64,000 bases of DNA from Atopsyche davidsoni (taxonomy: Eukaryota; Arthropoda; Insecta; Trichoptera; Hydrobiosidae). The stretch is from positions 16,701,501 through 16,765,500 of the forward strand of contig JAILWY010000018.1 of assembly GCA_022113835.1 (NCBI GenBank), in the 5' to 3' direction. Positions within the stretch are counted from its first letter, which is position 1; the number at the start of each line of letters is the position of its first letter. Under the pieces are notes generated by a model that saw only the letters and a program-made list of their open reading frames with translations, had not been told where the DNA came from and did not search any database. Below are positions 25,419-37,806 of this stretch, piece after piece. A program made the position numbers and the translations under genes.

Positions 25419-28400
25419 CTGCCGACGGAAACCGGCCTTGAGGCACTATGCATCGTAATATCATCACAACAAGCACTTAGGCTCCACGTAAGTTGTATTC
25501 ACGACAGATTAAACTAGATTGGACCGGAGCTTTCAGTCGGATTTCAGCGGATAAGAAAATATACACAATGAAAATTAACAATTAAAAATACGAACAAAAA
25601 CAGGTTTCAACAAAAACTTAAAATTAGATTCAACAAAAGAAGCGATGTTTGAGAAAGTTAATAGAAGAAATAGCGATAAGTGAAACAGTACCTCGATTTA
25701 TGAGATTATCAAGCTTCAGCTTAATTCGGGTATATATATAAGTTACAACAAATTAAAAAATATATAATAGAGTAAACGAAGATTAAATACTTATTAAGTT
25801 TTAAAAATCAATATATAAATAAAATATCATGTGAAACAAACATTTCACGTATTTTATGCATGATATACTATAATAGAATACACAGAAGCGATACCTAGTT
25901 TATTTTTTTATGTAATAAATATATTTTTGAGACATAGTGGGTATAGAGCGAGTTAACATAGCAAAAAAATAAAAATCAGCAGATTAAAAAGGAGTAAGAG
26001 TTTACAAAAAAACTATGCCAAGTGTGTATGTTTGCTTCCTATAATATATTACTAACATATTCTCAAGTAGTAAATCTAAATAGTCTTTGTAAAGCTATGA
26101 ATATTAAATAAGGGTGCATATCTGATGGCATGCAATATTTCTTGAAGCACTTTGTATGAAGGGATAGATTTTCCTACCTCGTAGATAAGGGATGAACTTA
26201 TGATCACCAGATAAATCACGATCACCTTAATTCTAGAGGTTCTACTTAAGCATACGTGAAAGATCTATACATTGAATCGTACATAATCAAGTCTTGCAAT
26301 CAACTGACTAACATAATAACAAAACAAATAACAACAACAAAAAATAATTCCAAACTGTATTGAAAATAATATTTTTTCGTGTGAAATCACTTGAAACCAA
26401 GAAAGTTATTTATATTCAAGTATTTATTGAAAAATAAAACTGTGCTGGGATTTGGTTCTTTCCAATGAATATTAGTATTTTGTTTTGCTTCAGATTTAAT
26501 TGTATTTACAATTATTTTCTATAGTATTTAATCTACTAAGTAAGATTCTTCTAATTAAAATTTAAATTCAACTAATTCCATCCTAAGATATTCTTTTACC
26601 TCAAGAGAAAATTTCATGTTTATTTTAAAAATATTTTTGTAACACTACGTTTAGCAAGTATTCAGGCTTTTATTCACAATTAATTTAATATTTAGGATTA
26701 ACAGTGCTCTGTAAATAAAATGTCTCAACTGATCTTTATATAAAACATAAGATCTTTCGGTCACCATAGAAGAAATGGCTTAGTGGTCAATCGCTATGTT
26801 TTTGAATTTGTCGCTTTTAAACTATCAAGTAGGTCCACGAAGCGTTTAAATGATTTCAGTTTATAAATGAGGTCTGTCATTTTATTATAAGGGATTATTA
26901 GAGGTCACACTTGCGGTTCACTATCACATCTGGTTGCCTAGGACAGACCAGCACAAGTAGCAGGATCCTTTAAACACGTTCTAGGAGTTTCGAGCTCTTA
27001 GACTACACACGTCTTGGTGAGAGTTTTCAGAAGCTAAGTTCTTGATCTCTTTGTGCCTATATTAATTATTTATATGATGTATATAAAAAATATTAAAAAA
27101 CAACATTGAAAATAAAGCGACATTAGTCGCCAGCAGTAGTAAAATCCCATATTTCTAATATTATAGCCTGTTAAATATTTACAATTGAGCGCGGCTGTAG
27201 ACGCCTAGGGCCATTTAAAAGGGTTAAAGCCTTAAATCTTCTCGGAAAGGGGTGCAGCCTAAAAATAATTTTAATGGTTAATAACTTTTGACCGGAAGCC
27301 TAAGCGAGGGAGTGCCCGGCATTGTTGTCGTCGCTCTGGCGACACTGACCACATTGTCGGAAGTACAAATTACCGGCGACAGCCTCTTGTGCTCCCGTGA
27401 TATTTCATAAAAATACAGCCTCCGGAGAAACTGCTCGGTCTTTTTTTTTTTTTTTTAAATTTTCTCGATTTAAATGAATCTGAAAGGGACTATTGTGTAA
27501 AAATGATAAATTAGAATATGAAGAAATTTAATTGCATATAACAAAATTAAGATTTTTGCATGAAAAATTAAAGTACCACTTTTTAAAAATAAAATGAACA
27601 TATTAAAATGAAGTTAAATAAAACATCTGGTTTCGTAGTTCTCAAAAAAATTGTTTTACTAAAATTTTGTTTATAAAAATTAAATGACATTGTTTATTAA
27701 CACAACGCCAGTCAAAACCAGAACAAAATAATCCATTTAAAAAAGCTTCATATAACCTTGCTTTTTAAGCTTGTTGTTTTCAAACGCAAAATATATATAT
27801 TATACACAGCATTTAATTTTTTTAGCAACAATATTTTTGTAAAAAAGTTTTAAGGTTGGTTGAAAAACAGGTCCATATATTGTATTTCTTAATGGGGACA
27901 CTGAACATTTCTTTATTCTTTCTGAGCATATTGTTTTATTGGTTAGCAAAAAGTCATCTGTCGAAATACGAGCACTCTATGTTTAAGGTTTGTCCAGAGC
28001 TATGAAAGCTAAACTAGCTAAACCTGTAAATAACTTACATAATATAACAATTTTTGAAGGAAAGTCTAATACTATTTAATTTTAATAATTTAATAATTCT
28101 CACTTTTTACAGTGTTTGTATATCTTGATTAAATATTCAGATTTAAAAAATATATTTTTTGTATTAAGAGGTATCTTGAAACATTATTATTTTTATAATG
28201 TTGAATTGTTTTAAAAAGTGGTACTTATCATGGCAAGGTGGGATTCCGGGATACAGGTTTCGTGAAAAAAGCTTTAAGCAAATTTATCTCATCGTTTCTT
28301 TTGCTAAATATTGTATGTAATTAAAACCATTTAACAATAAACGCAACAAAATATTGTAAATTAGTAATGAAATAAAAAAATGGACATGCCTTACCTTATT

Positions 28401-29890
28401 CAGATAAAAAATAGAACCATTCTACTGTTGTGATTTTCTCTAACTCTTTGCATATTACAATTGTGATTTCAAATATGATACAAAACATTTGGTATTATAT
28501 AATAAGTTTAGTGCTCCATCCCTGGAATAATAAAAAAAATCTCGTTTTGATTTCCTTCCTTCGGTATCCATATTGCCAAATATCTGACCTCGAATATTAA
28601 ACTCAAAGCTTAGTAAATACCCATTTGAATATTATCAAAGCATTGGGAATTAATGCTTAGAAATATAAATTATTGGGTTGTATTTAGAATAACAATCCGC
28701 AGTTATTGTTGTTGAGAAATTAGAATTGGCCTCACGTTTCAGTGGACGGAGGCGAGCGGCGCTCCCTCCACCCTCTCCAGCGAAGGCTGACATTGAGAAC
28801 TGATAATATAATAGAGAGCATTTTAGCTAAAAGCATATTTAATTTTCTACAACTCCAACGCTAAATTCATAATAATTGTGTGTTCTCATTGTAATCCCCT
28901 CGGTGATTAACTATTCACAACGGCGCCCTTCAATATACACGTCCGTAGCTAAACTTCGCTGTCATATACATGAGCTACATGAAAATGTTATGAATCTAAA
29001 GATCAAACTAAGTAATCGAGGATAATAGAAATGACATTTCTGCCAAAACTTTACATGATTTATTTTTAATGTAAAACTTGCTATTATTATTAAAAAAAAA
29101 TAATAATTTAAATTCAACCGTTTCGCACCTTAAGGTGTTATAATTACTATGTAAAGGTTGTGTTTAATAATAAATATATATTTTAATTATATTAAACTGG
29201 ACAGGAACTAACAACATAAGCTTCTGAAATTGATTTTTTCTATCGTTTTTAAATTACTTGGTTCAATCTACTAAATAACCCTTGGTTCAAAATGTTTTAC
29301 CCCAACGAATAAATAAAAATATATATTAGCTTCTAAACGCTTCGTCAATATTCGGTGAACCAGAGCTAAATACGATTAGGGATATAGATAGGGGATATCT
29401 GTGAGGGTGGTTAGGAGAGCGGGTGGTTTGTCCTGTCGCCCCCCTAATGACTGTCATCCCTGTGACGTCATCAACCCTCATCAGTCAGCATGGATCCGGA
29501 AAGGGTCCGATATTCAGCAAAAACTGGGGTCTTGTCGCGTAATTTCCCTATTCGTGTCTCTCTGCTGAGTGAAAAACTTGATATAAATTGAAAGTTCTTT
29601 TGACTATCGGCTTGTTTGGCTCTCTTTAGTTATTTTATACCTCTCAATTATTACATTAAATTATAACATGTGTTACTATATATTTGAATCGACATTATGC
29701 ATTAATTACTGTTCATTATTTTTCAATGTAATGCACATTACGATTGTAATTTTTTCAAAGAATATTAGTTTAAAATATTTACAAAATATCTAATAATAGG
29801 TACGCGTAAATCCAACTAATAACCTAAAATATTGCGATATTTATTTAATTAAATTTATTAATCAGGTAGAGGTTTTAGTACACGGTGAAG

Positions 29891-29950
29891 AGGCAGGGAC
29901 GGGGTTGACTGCACCGGCAGTGGTTAGTTTGCCGGTCCCCGTCCTGGCGT
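29891..29950. repeat. GC-rich bulged hairpin
   Basis: Outer arms gacgggg (29898-29904) and ccccgtc (29937-29943) pair, and inner arms accggca (29913-29919) and tgccggt (29930-29936) pair. The loop is 10 nt and there is an 8-nt bulge on the left. It stands out from very AT-rich flanks. It could be a structured RNA, a transposon end (a Helitron remnant lies about 170 bp away) or chance. Confidence 0.5.
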
Positions 29951-30074
29951 ATTATAATCTGAAATAATTAGTCGATAGCGATTTGTGGTGTCAGTACTAA
30001 TTGGATTTTATAATTATAAGAGTTACAGTAAAAACTTTTTTAAATTATAAAATACAATAAATAGTTGTAATCCT

Positions 30075-30680
30075 TTGGAAAAGGCTAGATTACGAAGCAA
30101 GTATACAAAAAAAAATCATTTATTAATTACTAGCGAATACCAGACGTGTGCTACTACGCTGTTATCATGCTGTTGGAGAGTTTCAGCAGCTCTTGCTGTA
30201 GTAGCTCTGATTAGAGCTTGTTCTAGATGTGCTTCATGTTGTTCTAGTGTTTCTACAGCTCTTGACTGTCGCTCTTTCAACCTTTTTAACTCCAAATGAC
30301 TTCGTGTTGTCCGGCAGTTTCAGCTCTTTTCGGTGCCATTTTTTGATTAACCTCAAATGATAAAACTCTCTGTTGTAAATGACAGATCAGTTATTTATTT
30401 TGAAAGTCCGTACTATGCGCGATCTTCACAATGTTCTTTTTTCAAATTAAAGAATTTGCAAAGGCGAGGAACGATCTCGACTTTACAGATGTTGAAAAAT
30501 TTTGTATGTCGAAAATTGACATAATTAATAGACCGAATGTATTTAATGCATTGTTTTAATAGTCTCAAAGATTCTTAGTATAATTATCTTTCAAATGAAA
30601 CCGGTTTGGGGCACATCGGTTGGATGGTTTCAAAGCCTATGACGGACATAGAAACATCTTTTGTGTTTTATATATATAGA
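30075..30680 (-). mobile_element. Helitron-like element, 5' part
   Basis: On the minus strand the sequence begins TCTATATATATAAAAC at 30680 with an A immediately upstream, matching the Helitron rule of insertion between A and T with a 5' TC. It is followed by the leader (gtttctatgtccgtcatagg, 30652-30633) and then the repeat-coding ORF. The 3' end (CTRR preceded by a hairpin) was not located. The stated left limit is only the end of recognisable sequence. Confidence 0.55.
30116..30339 (-). pseudogene. Helitron-type ORF with 23-residue repeats, frameshifted
   Basis: Read on the minus strand from ATG at 30339 (MAPKRAETAGQHE). The first frame runs out after a one-base deletion near 30300 and the frame then continues from HLELKRLKERQ to a stop at 30118-30116. 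Across the break the peptide shows a repeat of 23 residues: ETAGQHE, ETLEQHE and ETLQQHD recur at exact spacing, each followed by HLE and an arginine-rich stretch. Charged repeats of this kind are typical of N-terminal regions of Helitron-encoded proteins in insects (known family feature, recalled). The ORF lies 340 bp inside a Helitron-like 5' end at 30680 and in the same orientation. No Rep or helicase domain follows, so the element is truncated. Confidence 0.6.
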
Positions 30681-32343
30681 TTGCAAAAACATGTTTCTTG
30701 TTCTTATCAAACAAATATTTAGGTACGTATAAAAAAAAAAATAAGGTCATAAGAAAATATGTGCTCGACATAATTTTTAAAATATGATACCAGGCTACTT
30801 ATAACTTATCTGAAATTTAACAAAATTTCATTTCAAACGGCTGAGGCACACGCAACAGCAGGAAATAAACTTTCAACAATAAATATTTATTAATGTTCTC
30901 CAGATTCATAAATATCTCGATCGTCTAAATTATTGGATAAAAAACGGGCCTAGGCTACCGCGGCGCCCGGATTTATGGGGCAGACATAAATAAAAGTTGA
31001 TTCTAAAGGCTCGGGATCTCTGCGGCCGCCCCGTCCGCGCTCTCGTGCCTTATCGACCTGCTCTGTCTCGTTAGGTGGATGCTCCGCGGTGAATAATTTA
31101 TTGCATTATAAATTACGGTAGTATTGAATTAACAATGCATGCATGGAAAGTAAACAATTCGGGGAGAAAAGAAAACCAGCAGACCTACGATTGTAACCCG
31201 TAAATATTCAATCAAGTCAATATTGACAAGTACACTTCATATCGAAGTATACATATATACTTACAAGATCGAATATCATATAAACCATTTTAATAATTAA
31301 TATTAATTCCAAACATGTTTTTTTGAATACAAATTAATGTAAAATATATTGAATTGGAGTTATTTTGTTGTTATATGCTATCATGCATGGAAAGTCTTTA
31401 CAGGCATCAGTGATTCGTCAAACGAACTGTCAAAAGTCACATTTATTTATCAAGATAATTTTTCACAAACAATCAATGATTTGATTTTTGTTTTGACAGT
31501 TGAATATAATGAATGAATGAATATTACGCTTTAGTCAAAAACAACTCGTAGGTTGTTACACGAATCAAAACTTAAAACAGATGTTACTAAATAATTGATT
31601 AAGAATATTTTAAGAAGAAGCGTCGTTTTGTGGCATGATTTTATAAAATATATTTATTGTGTGAATTAAATCAATTGGTCGTAATAAATGGGAAATTATG
31701 GTCATTTTCTGGTTTATAATAAAATATACAAAAAAAAATAAAAGGAATGATCAAAAGCTATTATTTTTTAAAGTAAAAAGTAACGTTGTTATTATACCGT
31801 TTGGTGTATCAAGATGTAATCTATAATGAACGGGTATTAAATCTAGTGAACTACAAAATACTATACTGGGACGAGACAGGGATAAGATACACATTATGTA
31901 CTCGGGTAAATTCTTTTGCCGGATTCATTTATTCCGGCAAAACGAAATACCACGGTAATAGAATGAGCCGTTCCTCTTTTATCTTTATTCTTGTAATTTG
32001 ATCACAATCAGAAAAAACAGCCAAAACAAAACGTTTCAATCGACATCGTTCCCCCGAAATTTTTCGTTACGGGCCTCACCCCTACCATTCAAAGGGGGCA
32101 AGGGTGTAATTTCGTTAAAAAACCCCACGCAGGTCCAGATTAAATTTAAGGTTTGAAATTACGGGCTCACCTCTATGCGGATAATGGAACCCCAGCTCGT
32201 TTGGAAGTCCTGGCCTGAGATAGTACTAAATGGTTTCCGTACGTGTAAAATATACATAATTTAACGCGAGGTTCCGGATTTCGGTGTTCGCGAATCCATT
32301 TCGTTTCTGCTCGGATACAGTCAAACTAGAGAACTAGAGAAGC

Positions 32344-32389
32344 GGCCGGAGGGCCGGAGGGCTGGAGGGCTTGAGGGCTGGAGGGCTGC
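32344..32389 (+). repeat. GC-rich 9-bp minisatellite
   Basis: About five imperfect units of the type ggagggctg in tandem, in an otherwise unremarkable intronic stretch. Confidence 0.8.
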
Positions 32390-35300
32390 ACCTTTCTATC
32401 TCCGCCGGAACAGCGGGGAAGGGTTGAGTGGTGGAGGAAACGAGAGGCGGGCACGGATAAACCTCAGCCAGAATTATTGGTGGGTTTTCGTTTCTTTAAG
32501 TGTTTGCAGGGTAGGGTGACAGATTTTGAGTGTCCAAATTATAAGCACCGAATTCAATTAGACAAAAATTTTAATTTGATCGATTTTATTAAATTAATAT
32601 TTTCTGCTCTTCTACACATATTTTTACGATAAAAATAAAATTGATTGATCGGTTTAAATAACATGACAAGCAACAACTGAGCGACTGAGTATTGAGAGCC
32701 GCGTCGGTGAACAGTCAAATAATCTTACTGTTACGGAAATTAAGTATATTTTTTAATTATTCAGCATCAAGGTGGGGTTTTGGACGTACGTACATGCGTC
32801 TAGTGTGTGCTGAATTCATTTGAAAGTAAGTGTGTGAATTGGATAATAAATTGTCGAATGTAGCACTTAATCACCGAGGGCTGAGCAGCGGCCCGGCGGG
32901 CTGGTCGGGCGCCGCCGAGTGGACGCCCGGCCACTCGGAACCCGCCGGCTTGAACAATATTTGCTTTGCGGTCCCTTTTCCGATTGATTTCCGAACCGAA
33001 TGAAATATATAAAATATAATTATAAATATATATATATTTCTTCAAAAACATATTTAAAATCCAAGTGGTACTTTACCCTGAAATGCTTTATTGCGTTCCT
33101 CTGAAACGCGATTTCCCAGACCTGGTAACTACGAGGAGAAAAATTCGCATTTTTTTTTATAAATTAAAAATACGCGTTATATTAGAAATATTAATTACGT
33201 AAACTTACATTTTTTATTTTATAATTTTAAATCATGTTTAAATTAGTAATTTTAACACCCCGAGCGCTATCTATGAGAAAATAAAAAAAAACCCCCTCGC
33301 TTTTTACCACTTTTTTTCCCGAAATGTAAAATACATTTTCATAAAAAAATATTTGCGGTCGCTATATTCATTTTTATCTGCTTGATGAACATACCCAAGA
33401 TGGAGGGAAAGGGAGAGCTGCAAAGTAATCAGGTAAAGTAAAATGATTTTTATAAGACTTAAACCAATTATATGAACGAAAAAATCGATTAACGCAAAGA
33501 CCGTAATCTAAATTTAATAACGTTATTGGCAATACAAAGCCCTCGCATATATAATAAAATCCATAAGGAAATATTAAATATTAAATGCGATAATATCTTA
33601 TCTGTCTGAATTCCTGAAAATGACAAGTAGTACGAATAATTAAGTCTATTGACCGCGCCGGTTTTGTTTGAACTAGAAGGCTGTAGTTAGGAGAGCTTCC
33701 TCTCAGCTAATGTTGTTAACAAAGACAAACGATACATAAAATGAGAAATTATTTATGTTGTCATAACAAATACCCGCGGGCTGTCGGGAACCTGTTTACT
33801 TTCTGGGTTGTTCGTGTTAAAGATTATTTTATAAATTTGCTTTATGATCAGACGAGTTAGACGTTTGAGTTTCAAAACTGTGTTAGTCGCAAAACCATAA
33901 AACTTAAAGCCCTGTTTTCCTTTGATTTTTCTTTGGATAATTATCTGAAAAGATGTTATATTTATTGTTTTGAAAAATATGGCCAAAATAGGAGATATAA
34001 CGCTTTTTTTATTCTATATACTGAAATTTTTACCCGAGACAGTATTGTTACATGCTCTGCTCAAGAACGGAGCATCCATATTTCGCGGTTTGGAAGCTGC
34101 GGTGGATGAGCAATATTTTTTTTACCTTGAATTTATGAGGATTACACGGCGGGTGCCCTCGGCCCGCTCGAAGCAACACTCATTTGCATACTTTTTATTT
34201 TTTTTGAGTGAGTGTAAGTAGGTACGTGATAAGTATCTCGGTCGTATTTTAAATTTAAATAGAATTATAAATTTTTTATATATATATATATAAACAAAAT
34301 GTTTTTTAAGCCAAAACTGCGTCCGAACAAAAAAAGCTTAACATATTTTAAAATAGAAAAACACTGTCTGAAATATGATAATGCTGTAAAAGTTATATTC
34401 ATGAATAGTAATGCAATAGTTGTATTTAAGCTCAATTTAAGAATAAATTATAACTCGACATATATGTATATTAAAAGTATGTGCGAAAAGAAAATGACCG
34501 GGTGCATGGGTAATTTAAAAAAATATATCACATATTTAATGATTATTATTTTATAAACTCATTTATAATGTATTAACGACATAAGGTTTTTATATTAATA
34601 AACTCGTAAAGCAGTAACATAAAAAATGAATTGATTATAATAACTAATTTTCGGATACGATTGGTTTTATCTAAAAAAAAATATCATTATGCGTTTAATG
34701 TTAAATCCGTGATCTTCATGAAAAGTTCAAATAAGGTAATTTCGTCGATCTACCTATAAAATTTTATAAGTTAATTGTATTTTAGAAGTTTATAATTGAA
34801 TATGAAAAAACATGATACAATTTAATCCTTCTGTTAAATTATAAATGAAGTCAATTAAAATTAATTACTCAATACGAAATCATGAATGATGATGTGCCAT
34901 AATGACTGTCGCTTCTTGGCTCGTATTCCGTGGAGATTACACGAGGAGCTAACCGCAGTAATTGAATTGTACCCATGTGTGTATCACATTGAATAGCTCG
35001 GATTCAATTAGTTACAAGCCGGGTAGATTGTCGCATTATAAACCTAAATTACCAGAATCAATTAAATGATAAACCACGTAATAAATTTGGAAAAAAATTG
35101 ACACTGGTTTATCGCTTCCATGAGATATGGGTGTTTTGCTGACAATATGAGAGTTGTAGCTTAATGAAAAAGACCCCACGAGTGACCCCGGGAGGTTTTG
35201 CCCCGAGCGCTGGGGCAAAAGCTACAGAAGCTCTGCGGAGTGGAAACAGTCCGGCGGCCTTCATCCGCGGCCGCCTTATCTGCCACAGCCTCCCTCCCAC

Positions 35301-35610
35301 CCCAGCTCCCCCACCGCCCTTCAGCACAAAGAACTGAATACTTTTTAATAACCCACAACATATTATAAATTCATTTACTTTTTTCAATATTTTTGAGTAA
35401 AATACTTGAGTGTTTTTCCACATGTTCGTTTTTTTATTTGTGACTGGTTTCGCCAACCGTTCACATTGGCATTATCAAACAATGCCACAAACAAACTCTG
35501 TTTGATATTGCCAATGTGAAAGGTTGGCGAAACCGGTCACAAATAAAAAAAACGAACATGTGGAAAATCACTCAAGTATTTTACGTATGTCTATTTTTTG
35601 GATTGGACGC

Positions 35611-35762
35611 CAATCAGATGCGTATTTATTACCCATTACGGTTTTTTTAATTATATTATTACTAATATGATTAGGCACATTAGTTCATACATAGAAGATG
35701 ATTTTTAAAGAAACTCCCAGAAAAATATCATCGTGATTTGTGTGGGATCCCACACAAATCAC
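35611..35762 (-). repeat. Diverged SINE-unit fragment nested in the hairpin element
   Basis: Aligns with the 403-bp unit at 20.4-22.0 kb: caat-cagatgcgtatttattacccat, then atgattaggcac, then aaactcccagaaaaatatcatcgtga. It breaks off just inside the tRNA-like head. At that point the sequence turns back on itself to form a 30-bp palindrome (35733-35762). Confidence 0.65.
35733..35762. repeat. Perfect 30-bp palindrome
   Basis: The sequence from gtgatttgtgtggga to its exact reverse complement meets at a central GGATCC. It marks an inversion point within the SINE-derived sequence. Confidence 0.85.
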
Positions 35763-37329
35763 ATATTATTAGTAATCAAGTATTTTACTCAAAAATATAA
35801 AATTGGAGGTACTCTCTGTTAAAAATATTGAATTTCTTTACTTTTTTCCACGTAAAAATAAAAATTATTTACTTTTTTTAAAATGCTTAAATTACTCCGA
35901 CAATACCTCCGATCTGTAATTGTGATTGCAAATTTAGAAATTGACGAAGCAAAAGTTTAATTTCAGTACTTATAACGGGATTAGACCTAAATCTGGCCTG
36001 TCTGGCGTCTGGAGCTTTAGACAATGCCAATTTTCTAATGACAATAGTTTTTGTTATCTAAAAATAAGGTGAATAACGAAGTCTTGGAATAAATTCCCTA
36101 AATTTTAAATAAAGACGGGATTTTCAGTAATTCACTAAAGGGGTTATTTATCAAAGAAAAATAAATCTCCGATACACAACAATCCCCGCAAGTAAATTAG
36201 TACTAGTTGCTAAATAATAAATATATATATATTTATTGTTAACATTTTATCTGAAACGAATATATAATATTATTTATGACAATGTTTGATAGTGGATATT
36301 CTGAAATTATTTGATTGAGAAAGAATAAAAGTTATTTATTGCTATCCCTTTAATTAAAACATCCCTTTCATACATTAAACATCAGGGGTATTAATCAATT
36401 CACGTCATATAATTTAGAAGGGCTTCTCTTTATACTGATCAGTAGATTCCTACGTGATTCAATTATTGGTTTGTATGGTTAGGTGTTTTTGTAACTATAT
36501 AAACTTAGTTTATGGGAAAATATTGTTCAAATATCAAGTGAGAAACTCATATTCAAAAGATAGTACAATATGTATAACATCGTCATTTAAAATTTGACAT
36601 ATAAACATTCATAATTATCTCAACTGATGCTTATAAATTTAGAAAGTTGTGCACAGTATATTTTAGTACAGAAATAAATTCTGAAGATAAAATGAATATT
36701 AATAAATAAAAGAGTTTCGTGATAAAGAAATGTATTTATATGGAAGACAATCAACTGATATATATTAATTAAGAGGTAGAGATTGGCCTCACCGCATATC
36801 GCGAAGGTGTGCTGCGGGCCAGTCATTCAAAGTCTAGTAAAGGCAGCGCCAGGCAATAGAACCGAGACAGGCGCTGACAAACTCGACATCTCTGAACCCA
36901 AACGAGTTTACGGAGAGTGCTTTATAATATCGGCATGCGTAAGTTTGCGTCATTTATAACTGTATAAGGAGCCTCTATCGGATTTTAATAGGTAAGATGT
37001 ACATGCCCTTAAACAGAAGCGAGATCACGAGAGTTTAATGTCACGAGTATTTGTGCTTTTCTTGAATTTAAAATGAAATTATTATAAGCATATTTTCCAT
37101 GACTGATGACTGAGACCGGGGTTGGGTCCATTTCAGAGTTTTTTTTGATAATTTAAAAAATATCTTTGCGAATTTCAATGCCAAAAGTTAGATACGTTTC
37201 TTCTACAGATAAGATTTTTTTTTTTTTATAAATCTACTTTAAATATGATCAATATGTGTTTTTTTAATATTATTATGAATGATCTAGAGCACTAAGCATT
37301 TAGGTGCCCTTTTTAATTAGTATTAAAAT

Positions 37330-37660
37330 ATTACATATATGATATAGGATTATTTTTACGATTAAAAAAAAACTTTTTATCAAATTTTTTCAACACTTTA
37401 TTTGACCTTGAAAAAGAACGTAAAAAATAGATAAATATTTTTTCTCAATATTCTTTAAAACAGTTAACTTTCAATATAAGAAAATAAAGTGGCAATTAAA
37501 TAAATGAAATGACATGATTTTTGCCAAAAAAAGTGACAAAAGCTTGCAGGTAAAATTACTCAATTTTTGTCAGTACGGAGCTGACTCTAATATCGAAAGC
37601 GAAGCGAATCGTGTCATTTAATATTCACTTTATTTTTATACATTGAAAGTCTACTGAAAT
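37330..37660. repeat. Dispersed inverted-repeat element, copy 2
   Basis: The left arm near 37471-37513 and the right arm near 37608-37650 are diverged reverse complements (ttcaatataagaaaataaagtg against cactttatttttatacattgaa). The left part also matches 2600-2790 in reverse complement. No ORF. It ends about 150 bp before the transporter exon. Confidence 0.55.
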
Positions 37661-37806
37661 AAATCTCTAACAGTGAGCGAATATATAGATCATTGTGTAT
37701 ATTTTCATTCGTCAATTTCCGAAACTATTTAGGTCACGTATTATTTTACAAAGAGTGTAGTCTCGCGGGGTGCTATGGAGTGGGGTGGTGTATGGTGCAT
37801 ACTGAC

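Larger units (their letters stand above)
35387..35798. mobile_element. Palindromic element with perfect 23-bp terminal inverted repeats
   Basis: The first 23 bp (35387-35409) are the exact reverse complement of 35776-35798. Inside, arms of about 84 bp at 35397-35480 and 35500-35584 form a nearly perfect hairpin with a 19-nt loop. The segment 35611-35762 is a different repeat related to the SINE composite, inserted between the hairpin and the right end. Each arm carries the conserved block with stem GCCAAC/GTTGGC followed by GAAACCGGTC. Other copies are at 44976-45274, 55047-55136, 55562-55730 and 60436-60530. There is no ORF. By style it may be a Penelope-like or foldback derivative. Confidence 0.75.
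25419..37806 (-). other. Intron of the SLC16-type gene, 12,388 bp
   Basis: The intron is bounded by GT at 37806-37805 and AG at 25420-25419 on the minus strand and joins phase-2 exon ends. It is mostly AT-rich with no further supported exon. It carries the Helitron-like remnant near 30.1-30.7 kb, a GC-rich hairpin near 29.9 kb, a minisatellite at 32.34 kb, the nested hairpin element at 35.39-35.80 kb and a dispersed inverted repeat at 37.33-37.66 kb. GC-richer unique islands, for example 27170-27450, 28720-28800, 29380-29560, 30950-31090 and 32040-32460, are candidates for intronic regulatory sequence only because their composition differs from the surroundings. Confidence 0.8.

Noticed and set aside
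25231..25476. 81-codon minus-strand ORF over the second transporter exon
   Set aside because: It is in the wrong frame; the conserved transporter frame and splice phases lie in another frame of the same interval.
30075..30299. Plus-strand cysteine- and alanine-rich ORF
   Set aside because: It is the reverse complement of the Helitron repeat-coding frame, which explains its regular pattern.
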